Source: Arachis hypogaea (lineage: Eukaryota > Streptophyta > Magnoliopsida > Fabales > Fabaceae). Taken from it: a stretch of DNA of 64,000 nt. A program made the translations under genes and the position numbers. Under the pieces are notes generated by a model, which ran no database searches, was not told the origin of the DNA, and saw only the letters and a list, made by a program, of their open reading frames with translations. Location: positions 72,902,528-72,966,527 of the forward strand of contig NC_092044.1 in NCBI RefSeq assembly GCF_003086295.3. The letters run 5' to 3'. Below are positions 10,481 to 23,259 of the stretch, one piece after another; within the stretch, counting starts at the first letter, position 1, and every line of letters begins with the position of its first letter.

Positions 10481-11291
10481 TTCTATGCCCTCTTCCTTTA
10501 ATTTCTAATAGTAGTAATAAGGCAAATTTCATGGATTTTTAAATCAATTTTGACGACCAATATAAGACCCCTTTATATGCAGCGTATGGTACATGATAAG
10601 TTTGGTGTTCAAGGCACACCAAGTGAGCTTGAACATACTTTATGAGGTAAAATTATTCCCCAAACTTGTTGCACCATATGACCACAAACAAGTTTGGTGT
10701 ACCAACGTTGCATGCATGGGAAATTTAGTGGTTAATTGATTTGCATACATGGAAAGCATTTAGTCATTTAAAAATAAAAGAAAAAGATTTTTTTAGCTAG
10801 TTCATACCTTAAGTTTTCCCACCGAAAATTTCAAATTTACCATTTGCATTCTTTTTTTTCAAATATAGGGAATCAAAAGGGACATTGATGGTACTTGATA
10901 GGACAATTAAGGAAGGGAGATTCGGCCACTATACCAAGGAAATCTCACACTTGTCTTCAAGGAGAATATCTTTGGAAGTGTTGCCATGCAACATTGGGAG
11001 TTGGATAGCTTTGGAGACCAAACCAAGACCCTCAGAAAAGAGGTGATCCTTATGCTCATTCAATACCAAACCCCAACCGTCTACTATCAAACAACACCAT
11101 CAATCCACACCCTTCAATCATTTGCCATCTTCCTATGAAAACCCCTTCACACAACCTCTCCGTACACACTTCTTACTCTCATTCCTCTCCCTTCCTTCTT
11201 CCGGATACACACACTTCATCCTCCGCCAAAAATTTTCACACACTCTCCTAGCCACATCTAGTGAACCGCAACCACTCATCAACCATCTTGC
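10481..11291 (+). other. Element B spacer between pol end and ORF2
   Basis: No coding signal. Two copies of AAGTTTGGTGT occur (10598-10608 and 10690-10700), the same word found next to the 3' LTR. Confidence 0.6.
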
Positions 11292-12812
11292 ATGGCATCA
11301 TCAAGTTCCAAGAGGCGAAAAGGAAAGAAACCCATGGAGCAACCTCCTTTTGACGCTGGAAGATTCAAAATTGCCTTCCATGAGCTTTAATATGAACAGA
11401 TCAAGAACAAAAAAATATTGCCAGAATTGACATTCCAATTCAATGAGGATGAGTGCCCTAAAATCAGAGAAAAGATTGCACAGAGGGGTTGGTAAAAGCT
11501 CATCAATCCAGAGACAAAGATAAATGCAAACCTCATCAAGGAGTTCTATGCAAATACAGTCAGAGAAGACAGTACTAGGGCCCCCACCTTAAAAAGTTAT
11601 GTAAGAGGAACAAAGGTGGACTTCAGCCCCACTGCTATAACAAGGACTCTTCAACTGAAATCGCCACATTTTAATGAGCTTAGTTATCAAGTAAAAATAA
11701 ATAATGCTCTCGATGAAGATGAACTTAAAGAAATCGTGAGTGATATGTGTGTTATTGGGTCTGATTGGGAGAGATACTCGGACAAGAGGCTGAAGTTCAT
11801 TAGGAGAGGAGACCTTATCCCAGAAGCCAAGGGATGGTTTGAGCTAGTGAGGAGGTCTATCCTTCCAGCCGCAAACAATTCTGAAGTTAATATAGCTTGA
11901 GCCACCATACGTGCATGAGATTATAGCTGAAGAAATCCAGGATTCAGCCGAGAAGAATGATCCGGGTGCTAGACTTTGGTACCCCAGTACCATCCTGAGA
12001 CTATGCATGAAAGCAAGGTGGTGTTCGAAGACAACAACCCACAATGGGTAAATCCTGGGAGGTTAGTCACATTCTAATGCATAAACTATGTGACACCTGC
12101 TCAACAACAAAGAAGAGCTTGGATAGGGAAAAGAACTGCACAAGAAGAACCCCACTTAGAAGAACCTCACCAAGAAGAACCCCAACAAACAGGGCACCAG
12201 CAAGAAGGACAATTTGATCCAACCAATATAAATCTGTATCACATCAAGGAAGCCATTGAGTATATGGCAAGTAGCTATATGGAGGGACAAGAACAGCAAC
12301 TACATGTCCAAGATCAAAGGATGGATCATCAAGAAAAACTACTCTCTAGTTGGATAGATCAACAAAGAGAGTGGCAGAAACAGCAAATGGAGTTACAACA
12401 GGAGCATTACTCCCAGCTTACCCAAGCCATCAATCAAGTGTCCAAAAGGCAAGAAAGCCAAGACAAACGCCTTCAAGAACTCAACCAACGCCAGATGGCT
12501 CAGATGAAAGCATTCAATGAATTCAGTGTGCTCAATTAAGGAAGGCAACTGCATCGAGAAGAATTCAGCATAAACACTCAGGCCAAGTTAAACTATATGA
12601 CTGGGCAGATGCATAACTTGCACCCTGCCATCCCAAGTTACGAGGCAGTCCGCAAAGACTTAACAGAGCAAGAAGAGGGGAAGGTGAAACAGCAAAAGGA
12701 AGCATTAAAGAATAAGATGGAAGACACTGGTTTCTGGAAAAAGCTGATAGGAAAGCGCAAAGGGAATGGGGACTCAAGCAATCAAGGAGGATCCCAAGAC
12801 AAAGGAACATGA
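11292..12812 (+). pseudogene. Element B ORF2, putative plant transposon protein domain, broken
   Basis: Start MASSSSKRRKGKK at 11292. The D counterpart (37999-39123) starts MASKAGETSRKRKGK. The domain signature EFYANTVRE and VRGTKVDFSPTAI (about 11540-11640) matches the family usually labelled putative plant transposon protein. In-frame stops occur at 11388-11390 and 11493-11495, and the domain part ends at 11900. After a disrupted stretch, homology resumes at 12090 in the same frame as the final part at 12597-12812. The C-terminal half is Gln-rich with heptad character (coiled coil, about 12230-12520) and ends basic. It occupies the place of the env-like ORF of Athila elements, but I see no signal peptide or membrane segment. 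Confidence 0.75.
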
Positions 12813-13285
12813 TCATTTCAGGTGGTGGAGTCCCTTTCTATCTAATTCACAGCTTTAAATAAGGAAAATCATGAATGAAATAGAGCATGCTTCCATAGTA
12901 GTTTAGGATTTTTAAATCTGCATTTAAGTTTTTCATTTCTTGGGTTATGTTTATTGAGCTTAATGTCTCTAGTGTTCACTTCCATCTTTCTTACTTGTAT
13001 GCTTGTCCTTTAAGTTAATCAAAAAGAAAATGTTATTAAAAGAACAAGAGTGGAGTTATATTGTGAAGTAAGTTCTGAATGTTTGTGGTAGGATGATTAG
13101 TAAGCTAAGTTGGTTCACCAAACAAGGAAAGAAGGCGACTATCTATCCTGAATCCTATGCTTGAAACACATCCTATGAGACTAACTAAATAATAAGATCC
13201 CAATAAGAAAAGAGAAAGAGCAATAAAAGTGAAAAGGAAAGAAACACAATAAGAAAAGCTAGGCACCAAGGGTTTTAAGATTAAG

Positions 13286-13655
13286 GCATGTGTCTGTGGT
13301 GTTCATGTGCAAGGGATATGCTTGGATGAATAAGCTCTTAGGGGTGCCTCATCACTTGGTAACTTGGATTAACTAATCCGGGATTATCAGCTGAAAGTCC
13401 ACTATCAAAAGTGACCTTTGCTACAGAACACTTAGTAACCCAAAGAGGTGCTGGACACCAAGGTCTCAAGAAAGAAAAATAACAAACCATGTGCCTGTGG
13501 TGTGTATGTATGAGGGAAAGAGACTTGGGGGAGTAAGTCTGTAGGGGTGTCTTAACACCTTGCACCTTGAGCCAACTGGTTCGTGAGTGTTGACTGAAAG
13601 CTTATCATAAAGAGTCGCCCTCTTATAGAGCACTTAGCCAAAAGAAGCATGTAAT
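13286..13655 (+). repeat. Diverged two-copy tandem duplication
   Basis: Two units of about 165-205 bp begin with 'catgtgtctgtggtgttcat' and 'catgtgcctgtggtgtgtat'. They share the order 'aggggtg', 'aactaatccg/aactggttcg', 'ctgaaag', 'gagcactta'. D has a single related segment near 39725. Confidence 0.65.
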
Positions 13656-13854
13656 AAACCTTAGATAAGAAGGAAGGATCAACAATTAAGAAGTCTCAAA
13701 GGATGTAATCAAGAGAGTGACCAAGGATTTGATAAAGGCCTGGAACCTAGTAAAGGAAAGAACCTAAGTTGCTATGCATGAAACCCCATAAACCAGGAAT
13801 TCTACTTCTATACTATCTTCTTGCTCTTTCATTCATTCTTCCTATGTTTCAGTA

Positions 13855-13891
13855 CTTGCTTAGGGACAAGCAAGCTTTAAGTTTGGTGTTG
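13855..13891 (+). other. Pre-LTR hairpin and polypurine-like signal, element B
   Basis: CTTGCTTAGGGACAAGCAAG (13855-13874) forms a 7-bp stem. Then come CTTT and AAGTTTGGTGTTG, and the 3' LTR starts at 13892. This is where the plus-strand primer (polypurine tract) must be. Confidence 0.7.
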
Positions 13892-16094
13892 TGATGCCAG
13901 GGCATCTAGGCCAGTTTCACTGACCTTTTCTTTACTATTTTAAGGTAGTTCCATGCATTTTCTTAGTGAATAAGGCAAGTTTTTGGATGAAAATACACTT
14001 ACACCTTGATTCAAGCAACTATTGTGAATTTCACATGATTTCATGAGGATTTTGCTAGAATTGAATGATAAATTGATGATGCATAATCTCATGACTTTGG
14101 CTAGAGCTTTGATGCACTTTATTTGCTTGATTTCAGGACAAAGGAAGCAAAGAAGAACCCGTTAGTACTCACATTAATCTAGTTAACGTGACCACTAATG
14201 TGGAATGATAAATAGCTTGCAACGTTAAGGAGAAAAGTGATCACCAATAACACCCGCGAAGCCATCATAAGCCCACGTTAATTGCCACGTTGACTAAGTT
14301 AACGTGGTAGTTAACGTGGAGACAAAAGATAACTCCAACGTTAGTGGTAAACATGAACACCATTAACGTTCCAAGATTTGGCAATGAGCCACGTTAAGAG
14401 TCATGTTAACTAAGTTAACGTGAACTCTAACGTGGAAGAAAAGAACAATGCCAACGTTAGTGACACTCACCTTTGTCACTAACGTTGGATCAACTAGCAT
14501 TGCCCATGTTAGTGGTCATGTTAAGATCTCTAACGTGAAAGTTAACGTAGAGCTGAGATTGATGAGCCAACGTTAGTGACACTTACCTTTGTCACTAACG
14601 TTGGGAGATGGCATTACAACCACATTAGTGGCCACATTAACTTTGTTAACGTGAGCCCTGACGTGGAGAGTAGGGGCACTTTGAGCGTTAGTGACAAAGA
14701 TAAGTGTCACTAACACTCTCGAAGGTGAGGAATAGCCACGTTAAGAGCCACGTTAGTTACACTAACGTGAACTCTAACGATGGGACAAAGGGCATAAGGC
14801 AACGTTAATTGGAAAGGTGAGTCCCAATAACACTTGCGAAGGGTTATAAGCCAACGTTATTGGGAAAGGTGAGTCCCAATAACGCTAGCGAAGATTTACA
14901 AGGCAACGTTAGTGGTCACGTTAGTGCCACTAACGTTGGAGTTAACGTAGGCTATATGGGGGTTGGAACGTTAGTGAAAATTGTGATTGCCACTAACGTT
15001 CTTGAACCCACAATGTCACTTAACGTTAACTTCACTAACGCCCATGCCTAATTCATACTTCTCTGCAAGCTGGGGCCACTAAAGATTGGAACTGCTTCAA
15101 CTCAAGATCCAAAGCACACATCCAAGACTTGAAGAACTCACTAGAAGATCAAGAGGAGTAGTATATATAGAGTAGTTTTGAACTATAGAGAAGCTTGGCA
15201 CTTTGGAGAACTACTCTCTATATATTTACTTTTCTGCACTTTTAGCTGGGATGTATTATTTTCTGCCATTTTCCATTTCTAGAGCTATGAACAACTAAAC
15301 CTCTTTCATTGGGTTAGGGAGCTCTGTTGTAATTTGATGGATCAATTATAGTTTTCATTCTCTTCTTCTTTCTTCTCTTTTGATTTACTAGAAAGCTTTC
15401 GATCTTAATTCAATTGGTTAGTTGTCTTGGAAAAGAAACTCTCCATAATTGGATCTCCTTTGAGCTTTGGAAAAGGGATGAGGAGATCATGCTAGAAATG
15501 CTTTCTCATGTTGGACCAAATTGGGGTCTGGGCGGATATAGTGACATGTAATCCTCCCAACACTTTGATTTAGAAATACATGTGGTATAATCAGTGACCA
15601 TACTTCATCTCTTCCCATGAGTAATTAAATCAAGGAATTGGGCAATTGTTCAAGCTTAGATAGATTGGATTACCAAGGAATTGGAATCTAATCATCTAAG
15701 ATTGCCAAGGAGATCAATAGATGCATTAATTGAGGAAGAGATGAAAATGAACTTGATCCGGAGAATACAACATCTCCTGAACCCAATGAATTCCCCATTT
15801 CTGATCTTACTCGTTCTCTTTATTTTCTGTCATTTATTTTCATGCTCATTACCACAAATCCCCATTTAAGATTTTGCACTTTAATTTCTGCTATTTACTT
15901 TTCCGTCATTTAATTTTCTGCAATTCTCAAACTATACTCTGTTTAGCTCAACTAGTATACTCTTCCAACTAAAGTTGCTTGACCAATCAATCCCTGTGGG
16001 ATTCGACCTCACTCTATTGTGAGTTTTTACTTAACGACAAATTCGGTATACTTGCCGAAGGAAAATTTGTTGGGAGACAAGTTTTCATGCATCA
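13892..16094 (+). repeat. Element B 3' LTR
   Basis: Nearly identical in length to the 5' LTR, with scattered substitutions. It contains the same AACGT hairpin array (about 14155-15050) and TATATATAG at 15162-15170. It ends in GCATCA, followed by the target duplication cccgt. Confidence 0.93.
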
Positions 16095-17423
16095 CCCGTC
16101 CACCTTGCTCTTCTTTGCATGCACCGAGGACGGTGCAACCTTCAAGTGTGGGGAGGTCGAGGACCGACCTCCGTGGGTAACAATTTCCTTTTCCAACACC
16201 AATGCTTATTTTTCTTTGTTAGATAGTTGTTGCATTGCATGATAGATTGAATGATAGTTAGAATTTGTACATACTTTACCACTTCTTTCTTGTTAGGACT
16301 ACTTGGTTAGAGTGATGATTTTCCTTCCAAGAAAACTATTTTAGGGCACCCTACCAATTTGAATTTAATTTTTTTTTGTTGAACTTGCTTGAAGGAATTA
16401 ATTTTGGAACATGGTTTCTGAGCTAAGAACACATCAGCATTTGAGTTTTAAGCCCAATTGTGTGGTTACATCATATAACCACTTATTTCCATTCTTGTGT
16501 ATATTATTCTCTCTCTTTGATTTGTTTAATTCTTTATGTCCATTATTTTGTGTATGAATGCATTTATATGATTGAGGCCTTTATTTCATTTGAGCTCACT
16601 TACCCAAATGGCCTTACATTTTATTTACCATTGTTAGCCCACTTTGACCCTATGCTAAACCCCTTTTGTTCTTAATTTTAGCACATCACTACCCCTAAGT
16701 GAAAAATAATAAATGTTCTTAATATAGATCTTTGATTAGCTAAGGTTAGTGATAGTGTGTATCAATTAGATAAGGGAAATTTGGGAACATTGGTTGGGAT
16801 AAAAGAGTGTTTTTGTATTTTTATTGAAATTATTGGGAATTGGGTATATACTTATGCATTGAATGTTTAAACCATATGCATTGATGCTCTTGTATATATT
16901 TTAGCTTGAAAAGAAAAAATAATAATAAAGAAAAAGAAAAAATATAAAAAACTAAAATAGAAAAAGAAAAAGGAACCAATAAAAAGGGGACAAAAATGCC
17001 CCAAAGAAAAGTAATAATAACAATGCATATGGAATGTGAATTGAAGAGAATGCATGAGTATGTGAAAAAGTAGGAATTATGGGTAGCTAGGTGGTGTATT
17101 AGAATTGTATAGGTTGTTATATGTGTTGGTGAGAGCCTAGGTTAGTCAAAGAATTGTATAGGTTCTTGAAAGTCTATTTGAACTTCATTTTGATATTTGA
17201 ATTGGTGGGATTCATGAATCATCATACTACGTTAGCCATACATGTTCATACGTGTTCTTGGAGATTGATTTACTTTTAACCATGTAGATAGAATCATTTT
17301 ACATTTAGTTACATGCATGTCTAGGTGCAAATAGTTTATTTGCATTGAATAAAAGTTCGTACCTCATTTCTAGTCTTTCTTGGTTTATCATGAAGACATG
17401 CTTAGTTTAAGTGTAGGCAGGTT
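16095..17423 (+). other. Element A internal region, right of B
   Basis: Resumes element A after the cccgt duplication. The segment 'tgcatgcaccgaggacggtg' matches C1 (53344-53363). It includes two hairpins (16120-16137 and 16152-16172) flanking AAGTGTGGGG, an A/G-rich run (about 16907-16995) and a short stem-loop (17389-17400) followed by AAGTGTAGGC before the LTR. Non-coding. Confidence 0.8.
16120..16172 (+). other. Twin AGGA-loop hairpins with polypurine-like word, A internal copy
   Basis: TGCACCGAGGACGGTGCA is a 7-bp stem with loop AGGA. It is followed by AAGTGTGGGG (16144-16153) and a second stem, GGAGGTCG (16152-16159) with CGACCTCC (16165-16172), around AGGAC. C1 keeps the same layout at 53347-53397. 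Confidence 0.75.
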
Positions 17424-19044
17424 TGATAAACCACAATTTTATGGTTTATCTTGTATTGAATTCAGGAGATTTTATTAACTTTTCCCACATTTATTCAATG
17501 AAATAGCATGGTTTTGTGAATTTCTCCTAATTTGTGCTTAAGAGTAAAAACATGCTTTTTAGACCTTAAAATTGCTAAATTTAATTTACTTTAATTCCAT
17601 TCGATGCCTTGATATGTTTGTTAAGTGATTTCAGGTTTAGAAGGCAAATGTTGGATTGAAGGAATGAAGAAAAAGCATGCAAAAATGGAGAATTCATGAA
17701 GAAATGAGATTTTGGTTATCTGCCAAGCGATGCGTACGCGTCACCTACGCGTATGCGTACCAAGGAGAGCTGCTAGTGACGCATACGCGTGACCCATGCG
17801 TACGCGTGACAAGCGGCACATGAGGAGAATGGCTACTCCGGGCAAAAGGTCTACCTTGAAAACAGATTGAAGTTTCATATAAAATAAAATATAGTAGTAG
17901 CTATCCCCCTCCAACATTATGGGTATGGGTTTAGGATCCATTCCAACTAAATGGTGGATTAGATTCGATCCATTTGGTGATTTCTGAGCTCAATGAGGCC
18001 CAAATCCAACTCATTTCTGATGCTTTTGAACCCGAAAATTGCAAGGGAAAGGGGGGAAGTAGTCATAGTTTAGTTTTTCATCAAGTTTTAGGTTAGAATT
18101 CTAGAGAGAAAAGCTATCCCTTCTCTCTAGAATTTAGGGTAGTTTAGGTCAAATTTTCTTAGATCCAATTTTTAATTCTTGTTTTTAGTTCACCTCTCTT
18201 TATATTTTGTTGTTCTATTGTCTTAATCTTCTTAGTTTTTCTTGTTGATTTCTTTATGTGGTTATTTTACTTTCATGACCCTTTGTTGGATTTTTATTTT
18301 CTTTCAATGCAATTTTATGTTTCCATGTCTTTTATGTTTATCTTAATTGCCATTGTTGATTTCTTGCTCATGTTAGCTATAGCTTTTATTAATTATTGCA
18401 ATTTGTGATGTTTATTTTTATTGCACTCTAGGTGTTTGATGAAATGTTTTCACCTTTTTTAGAGTAGTTTTCTTTACTCTTGGCCTAGGCTTAAGGGAAT
18501 TGAGTGACCTTGAGTCAATGGGTCTCATTGAATTGGTGATTTGAGAACCCTTGGTGGTCAATTTGATACCTATTAATGCTATCATACTACTAAGTCTATT
18601 AGTAGCTAGGTTAGGACTTATGGGTTGATGATGATCAAGCCTATTTGACTTACTTCAAGCATAGAAGTAGAATTGATGGGTTGGTCCCTCATAATTATCA
18701 ATATATGGTTTGTAGACAAGGATGGTGATCTCAATTTCCATACCTTATCCAAGAGTTCATTTCCTTTTCTTTATTGGTTAATTATCATTTACTTTCTTGT
18801 CATTTACTTTTCTTGTCAATTGCCAAATCAAACCCCTTGTTTCTTCATAGCCAATAATTGAGTACTTCATTGCAATTCCTTGTGAGACGACCCGAGGTTT
18901 AAATACTTCGGTTTATTTTTATTTGGATTTGTACTTGTGACAACCATATTAAAACTTTGATTTAGTATTATTTGTTTGTTGGGATCTATACTATTAATGG
19001 AATTATTTTGTCTGAAATTCCTAACCAACAAAAATATTCTTTCA
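17424..19044 (+). repeat. Element A 3' LTR
   Basis: Starts TGATAAACCACAATTTTATG and ends 'tattctttca'. It carries the ACGCGT palindrome cluster (17725-17815). It is inserted directly in a gag sequence, which continues from 19045. Confidence 0.88.
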
Positions 19045-19715
19045 AGTGCCGGCTGATGCAACTATAGAATGGGGACATTCCATGAAAACTGTTTCAAACT
19101 CTATTCTATAAGAAGTACTTTCCGGAGTCGATAAGGGAAGCAAGGGAATTGGAACTCATGCAGCTGAAGCAAGAGTCTATGACCGTGGCACAGTTCACCA
19201 GCAAGTTCGAAGAACTTTGCAGAGTTTTTACAGTTTGTCAGGGTGCTCCCGAGCCTTACAAAGGATGAAAATGCATCAAGTACCAAAGAGGGCTCAAGAA
19301 TGACATCATGACTATTGTTGCTTTGTTAGAGATTAGAAGATTCTCCGAGTTAGTGAACAAAGCAAGAGTTGTGGAAGAATATGATAGGAAGGTGGCTTTG
19401 GCAAGGGATACTCGTGGAGGTAACAATGACCAACGCCGTGGAGAATTCTTCCAACCAAAAAGACAAAACTTCAAGAAGGATGGGCATGCTTCTCAACATC
19501 CTAAGGGGCAAGGCAACTTCAGAGGAGCTAACTATGATTAGTTCCACCAAACGAGAGGAAGAGGTATATGCTTTAACTGTGGACTGCTTGGACATATTGC
19601 CAAGGATTGCCGTCGTGGGAGGAACCAAAATGCAGGCCAGAATCAGCAACCAGGCTGGGTGTTTGCTTTGGACGCACGTCATGTGACAAGGTCAGAACCT
19701 CTGATGAGAGGTAAG
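19045..19715 (+). pseudogene. Chromovirus-type gag fragment with zinc knuckle (element E)
   Basis: Part of a Ty3/gypsy Gag of the chromovirus type. A capsid-like segment (for example KKYFPESIREARELELMQLK, about 19107-19166) leads to a basic region and a CCHC zinc knuckle, CFNCGLLGHIAKDC (19569-19610). A TGA near 19266 replaces an expected Trp and a TAG at 19539-19541 replaces an expected Gln. The 5' end is cut by element A's insertion. The frame stops at about 19734, with no protease or reverse transcriptase after it. It belongs with the LTR at 21002-24607 if both are one element with a deleted pol. Confidence 0.82.
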
Positions 19716-21001
19716 CATATACTTTTGGGCATGATATATTGCTAGGAGCAAAGTTTAGCTTACTTTTATCTTATAGAATGTCACCGTTAAGGCTGGGAAA
19801 GCTTAGAGTTCATTTGGAGGAACCAATGAGAAAGAAAAATTCTGGTTAATTGTTGAAGTGCATAGTCAAGTCAAAAGGAGAAAGATAAGTGAGCGAGATT
19901 TAAGCTTGAATTTGGATGAGTTTTACATTTTATTTAGTTATGATAAGTAGAAATTCATTAGTTGTTTAGTTTAAAGGAGGTTTAAATTGTATACATTGGG
20001 GAGTTTTGAATGGAAGCTGTGAATGAATTGAATAATTAAATGCAGAATAAACGGTATGGTGGTATTGTGGATCTTGGAATTTGTTTAAATGAGTAGAGAA
20101 AATGGAGAATAGAATATTTTAGGTGTTGGAATGATTGAGTATGTTATGAGTGTGATTGTGTGGATGGTACTGAAAATTGTGGTTAGTATATGAACTGTTA
20201 TTGGGTTTAAGTGATTTATTGTAGTAGATTGAATTTGAAATAAGGCTTTGAAAGTGTTGGACGGTTGGAAATTAATAGATGAATACTTGAAACTATGGAA
20301 AATTGTTTAGGATTAGAATTGGTTTGGTTGCGAATAGGAGTAGTAGAATGATGACCGAAAATATCTTAGGTTTTGAATACCTGAAAGGTTAGTGGATTAA
20401 TGAAAATAATGATTTCTAGAAAACTAAGTTTGAATTTGACTATAAGATTATATTGATTCCGAAATAATTGTGGAGATGAGTGTAGGTGAGTAAATTGAAT
20501 TTGGGTGATAAGTGAGTACAATTGTCGTGTTTGAAAGATAAGGATTGTGATACCTGCTCATGATGACTTTGGGTTTAGATTGAAATAGAAAATGATTGAA
20601 TTGAAAGACGGGTTTGAAACATATTGAGTTGCAATGCTGATGTGATATTGAGGTTGATTTGAGGGGGCTAAGAGTGAGAAGGATGAGTACGGCACAGGCT
20701 TGAATTTGATTAAGTCATGGCGTGGTAATTACGAATAAAGGATGTAAATATGAATTTGAGTCGATGTTGAGGATGTAAGCGTATTTCGTTTTAAAGGTTA
20801 GCAAAAAGTTGAGGAATTAGGAATTGGAGAAAAAGAAAATCAAGTTTGACTAAGTTTCGAATTAGTTCCAATAGACGTTATGGAAAAGTTCGGCTGGTTA
20901 AGGTCGCTTAGAGCCAAACAAGAATGGACGAGAAGAACCATTGCATATTTTTGTGGAGACTAAAATTTTCCAAGGCGAAAATTTTTATTAGAAGGGGTGA
21001 A
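19716..21001 (+). other. Non-coding spacer of element E
   Basis: AT-rich, G/T-biased DNA with no coding signal. It ends in a purine-rich tract (TAGAAGGGGTGA at 20990-21001) that could serve as the polypurine tract of the following LTR. Confidence 0.55.
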
Positions 21002-22711
21002 TGTAAAAAGTACAAATTAATTAACCACTTAATTATAAAATAAAATAATAATTTAATTGGTCAAAATAGGTTCAAAAATATAGAAATATTATTTTAAAAA
21101 TATAAAGGAGAAATTCGGATTCAGTGAATTTTTTCGAGTGGGAAAAAGTATTTTTCTGCAGAAAATTGCGTAAAAATGCGTAGTAGTAATTTAGCCAACA
21201 GTATTGGCTTAAGTTTATCCAGTGTTGTGTGAGAATAATAAAAACAGTAAAAAAATCTTAGAAAAATATTTAGAATCGAAAACCAAGCACTAATTCAAAA
21301 AGGTTTGGCCCAAAGTTGGGCCAAACGAACCTAAAACACTAACAGGTTTGACTGGATCCAATTTGGACCCAAGCCCAATATATATATATACAACTTTTAA
21401 TGAGCATTCAGCTCATTTTAACCTAATTTGAGAGAGAAGGGCACTGAACTTGTGAAGAGAAGAAGGAAACCCCATTTCACTATTCATCTTCATCTTATTT
21501 TGCTTGTAACGTAAGTTATGAAGCTCTGATTGACAAGCCATTTGTAGCCACGTGAAGCTCTCATCAAGCTCTTCAATTCTAACTAAACAAGTTGCTAAGG
21601 AATTTGATTTCTCTGGCCTAGTTCTCTCGTCCCAATAAATTAAAAACTTTGGTTATGGTGAATGAGTGATTTTTGTGATTTTGGGTGTTTAGGTACAATC
21701 TAGCACTTGATTGCTATTGGATTTTATTCCAATCAAAGTTGGGTAAGGTGAGCATATTCGAATCTTTTGTGTTTTTGTGTATATATGAAACCCTAGGTTT
21801 GATTTATGAAATTTTATGTAATTACTAGCTTAAATTGGTTGTGTTAAGTATATTGGTGAATTTATTGCTTAGAAGTGGACTTGGTGGCTGAGCTCATTAA
21901 ACTTGGTTGAGGATTTTGGTGTTTTGTGCATATTGGGAATCGACCAAGGTATGGTATCGGTTTCCTTTATGTAATATGTAATGTTTCACGACACTTAGGC
22001 TAGTGACCTTTAAGATAGGACTAAATGATGTGGTTCTATGATTAATTGCATGTAAATGTTATGGTTGATGATTATTTTTATGAAAGTTAAAGGAGTTGTA
22101 TATGGTGGAGTATGAATATTGATGATTATGATGATTGTGATGATTGGATGAATTATGATGTTAATAATGGGTAATTATTGATGTGTTGATTATTGATGAT
22201 GTTGTTGTTGATAGACGATGATAACTTAGAGAATTTATTATGATAAGTTGATAAACAATGTTTGTGATGGTATAGAATGGTGTATATGTACATTGTTTGA
22301 TGTTGGAATTATTGATTATGTTTAAGATGGTTATATTGAGAAGACATTAAAAAAATTAGGAGGATTTGATGGTTTAATAGCTAGATGCTTAAGAAATGGT
22401 TGGGAAGTGTTTACTATGAATATTTGAGTTGTGAGTGTGTTTGGTTTGGTTTGGTTTTAGAAGTTTTGGAAAAATTAGAGAATTGTCATTTTTGGTAAAA
22501 ACCTATTTCTAGTGAACTTTGGCAGATCATAACTTGAGCCTCAGACATTGAAATTGAATTATTTTTATTTTAAATTAAAGATTATTTCAAGAGCTTTAAA
22601 ATGATATAAAGTTTGAGGAAAATGGAGTTTTATAGAGGAAGTTATGAGCATTTGAAGTTTGGTGCAAAAACCTAAAATTCTGTAGCTTTAAATATTTAAA
22701 AGTCTAGTTCA

Positions 22712-22905
22712 GTATGCGTTTGCAGCACACGCACGCGACGCAGGTAATGGTCTCTGCCCAGCACTCCCATGTATGCGGCGTATGCATGCGTACACGGCAT
22801 GGTCCAATTTTACTTGGATGCATACGCGGCACATTGGCACGTGTACGCGAACGCATTTTCTTCAATGTGTTTGTACGCATGACAGGGGTGTGCATACGCA
22901 CAACT
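22712..22905 (+). repeat. CG-rich palindromic cluster in E LTR
   Basis: Words such as GCGTATGCATGCGTAC and GTGTACGCGAACGC recur in an otherwise AT-rich LTR. This is the same type of sequence as in elements A and C, which belong to another retroelement lineage. Confidence 0.7.
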
Positions 22906-23259
22906 CCTGTTTTGCTGAAAAATTGTTTTTTTTTTCACTTTTTCAAGGGTTCTCTAGAATTATAAACTTTTTTAATTACCGTTTAAGATTTCTATCTAGT
23001 AATTAGACCCTAAGACTATTAGAGATGAGTTAGTAAATTAAATTGATGAGTTTCTGTTATAAGTTTAGAAGATGATGAATTAAGCTTGGGAAGTTTTGTG
23101 AATGAAATAGCTTGAGTGTCTTGGCAGAGTGTTGAGGTGATGATGAATTAAGAAACATGAATGATAATGGTTAATAAGATGAGTATAAGCAGACTTGTGC
23201 TATGAGCAGTGATCTCCGAGATTGAGTATGTGATTGTGATATGCATTATTCTCCGCCAT

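Larger units (their letters stand above)
12813..13891 (+). other. Element B 3' untranslated region
   Basis: It contains a purine-rich run (13203-13260), a diverged tandem duplication (about 13286-13655), a stem-loop at 13855-13874 and the word AAGTTTGGTGT at 13879-13889 just before the LTR. No coding signal. Confidence 0.75.
5168..16094 (+). mobile_element. Element B, non-autonomous Athila-like Ty3/gypsy retrotransposon
   Basis: Complete 10.9-kb LTR element with LTRs at 5168-7369 and 13892-16094 (2202 and 2203 bp). The 3' LTR starts TG and ends CA; the 5' LTR ends ATA by mutation. The 5-bp target duplication cccgt is at 5163-5167 and 16095-16099. The order is LTR, tRNA-Asp primer site, gag, protease, integrase-tail remnant, ORF2, LTR. 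No reverse transcriptase, RNase H or integrase core is present. It is inserted in the internal region of element A, which resumes at 16100. All reading frames carry stops or frameshifts, so it could move only with proteins supplied by another element. Confidence 0.93.
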
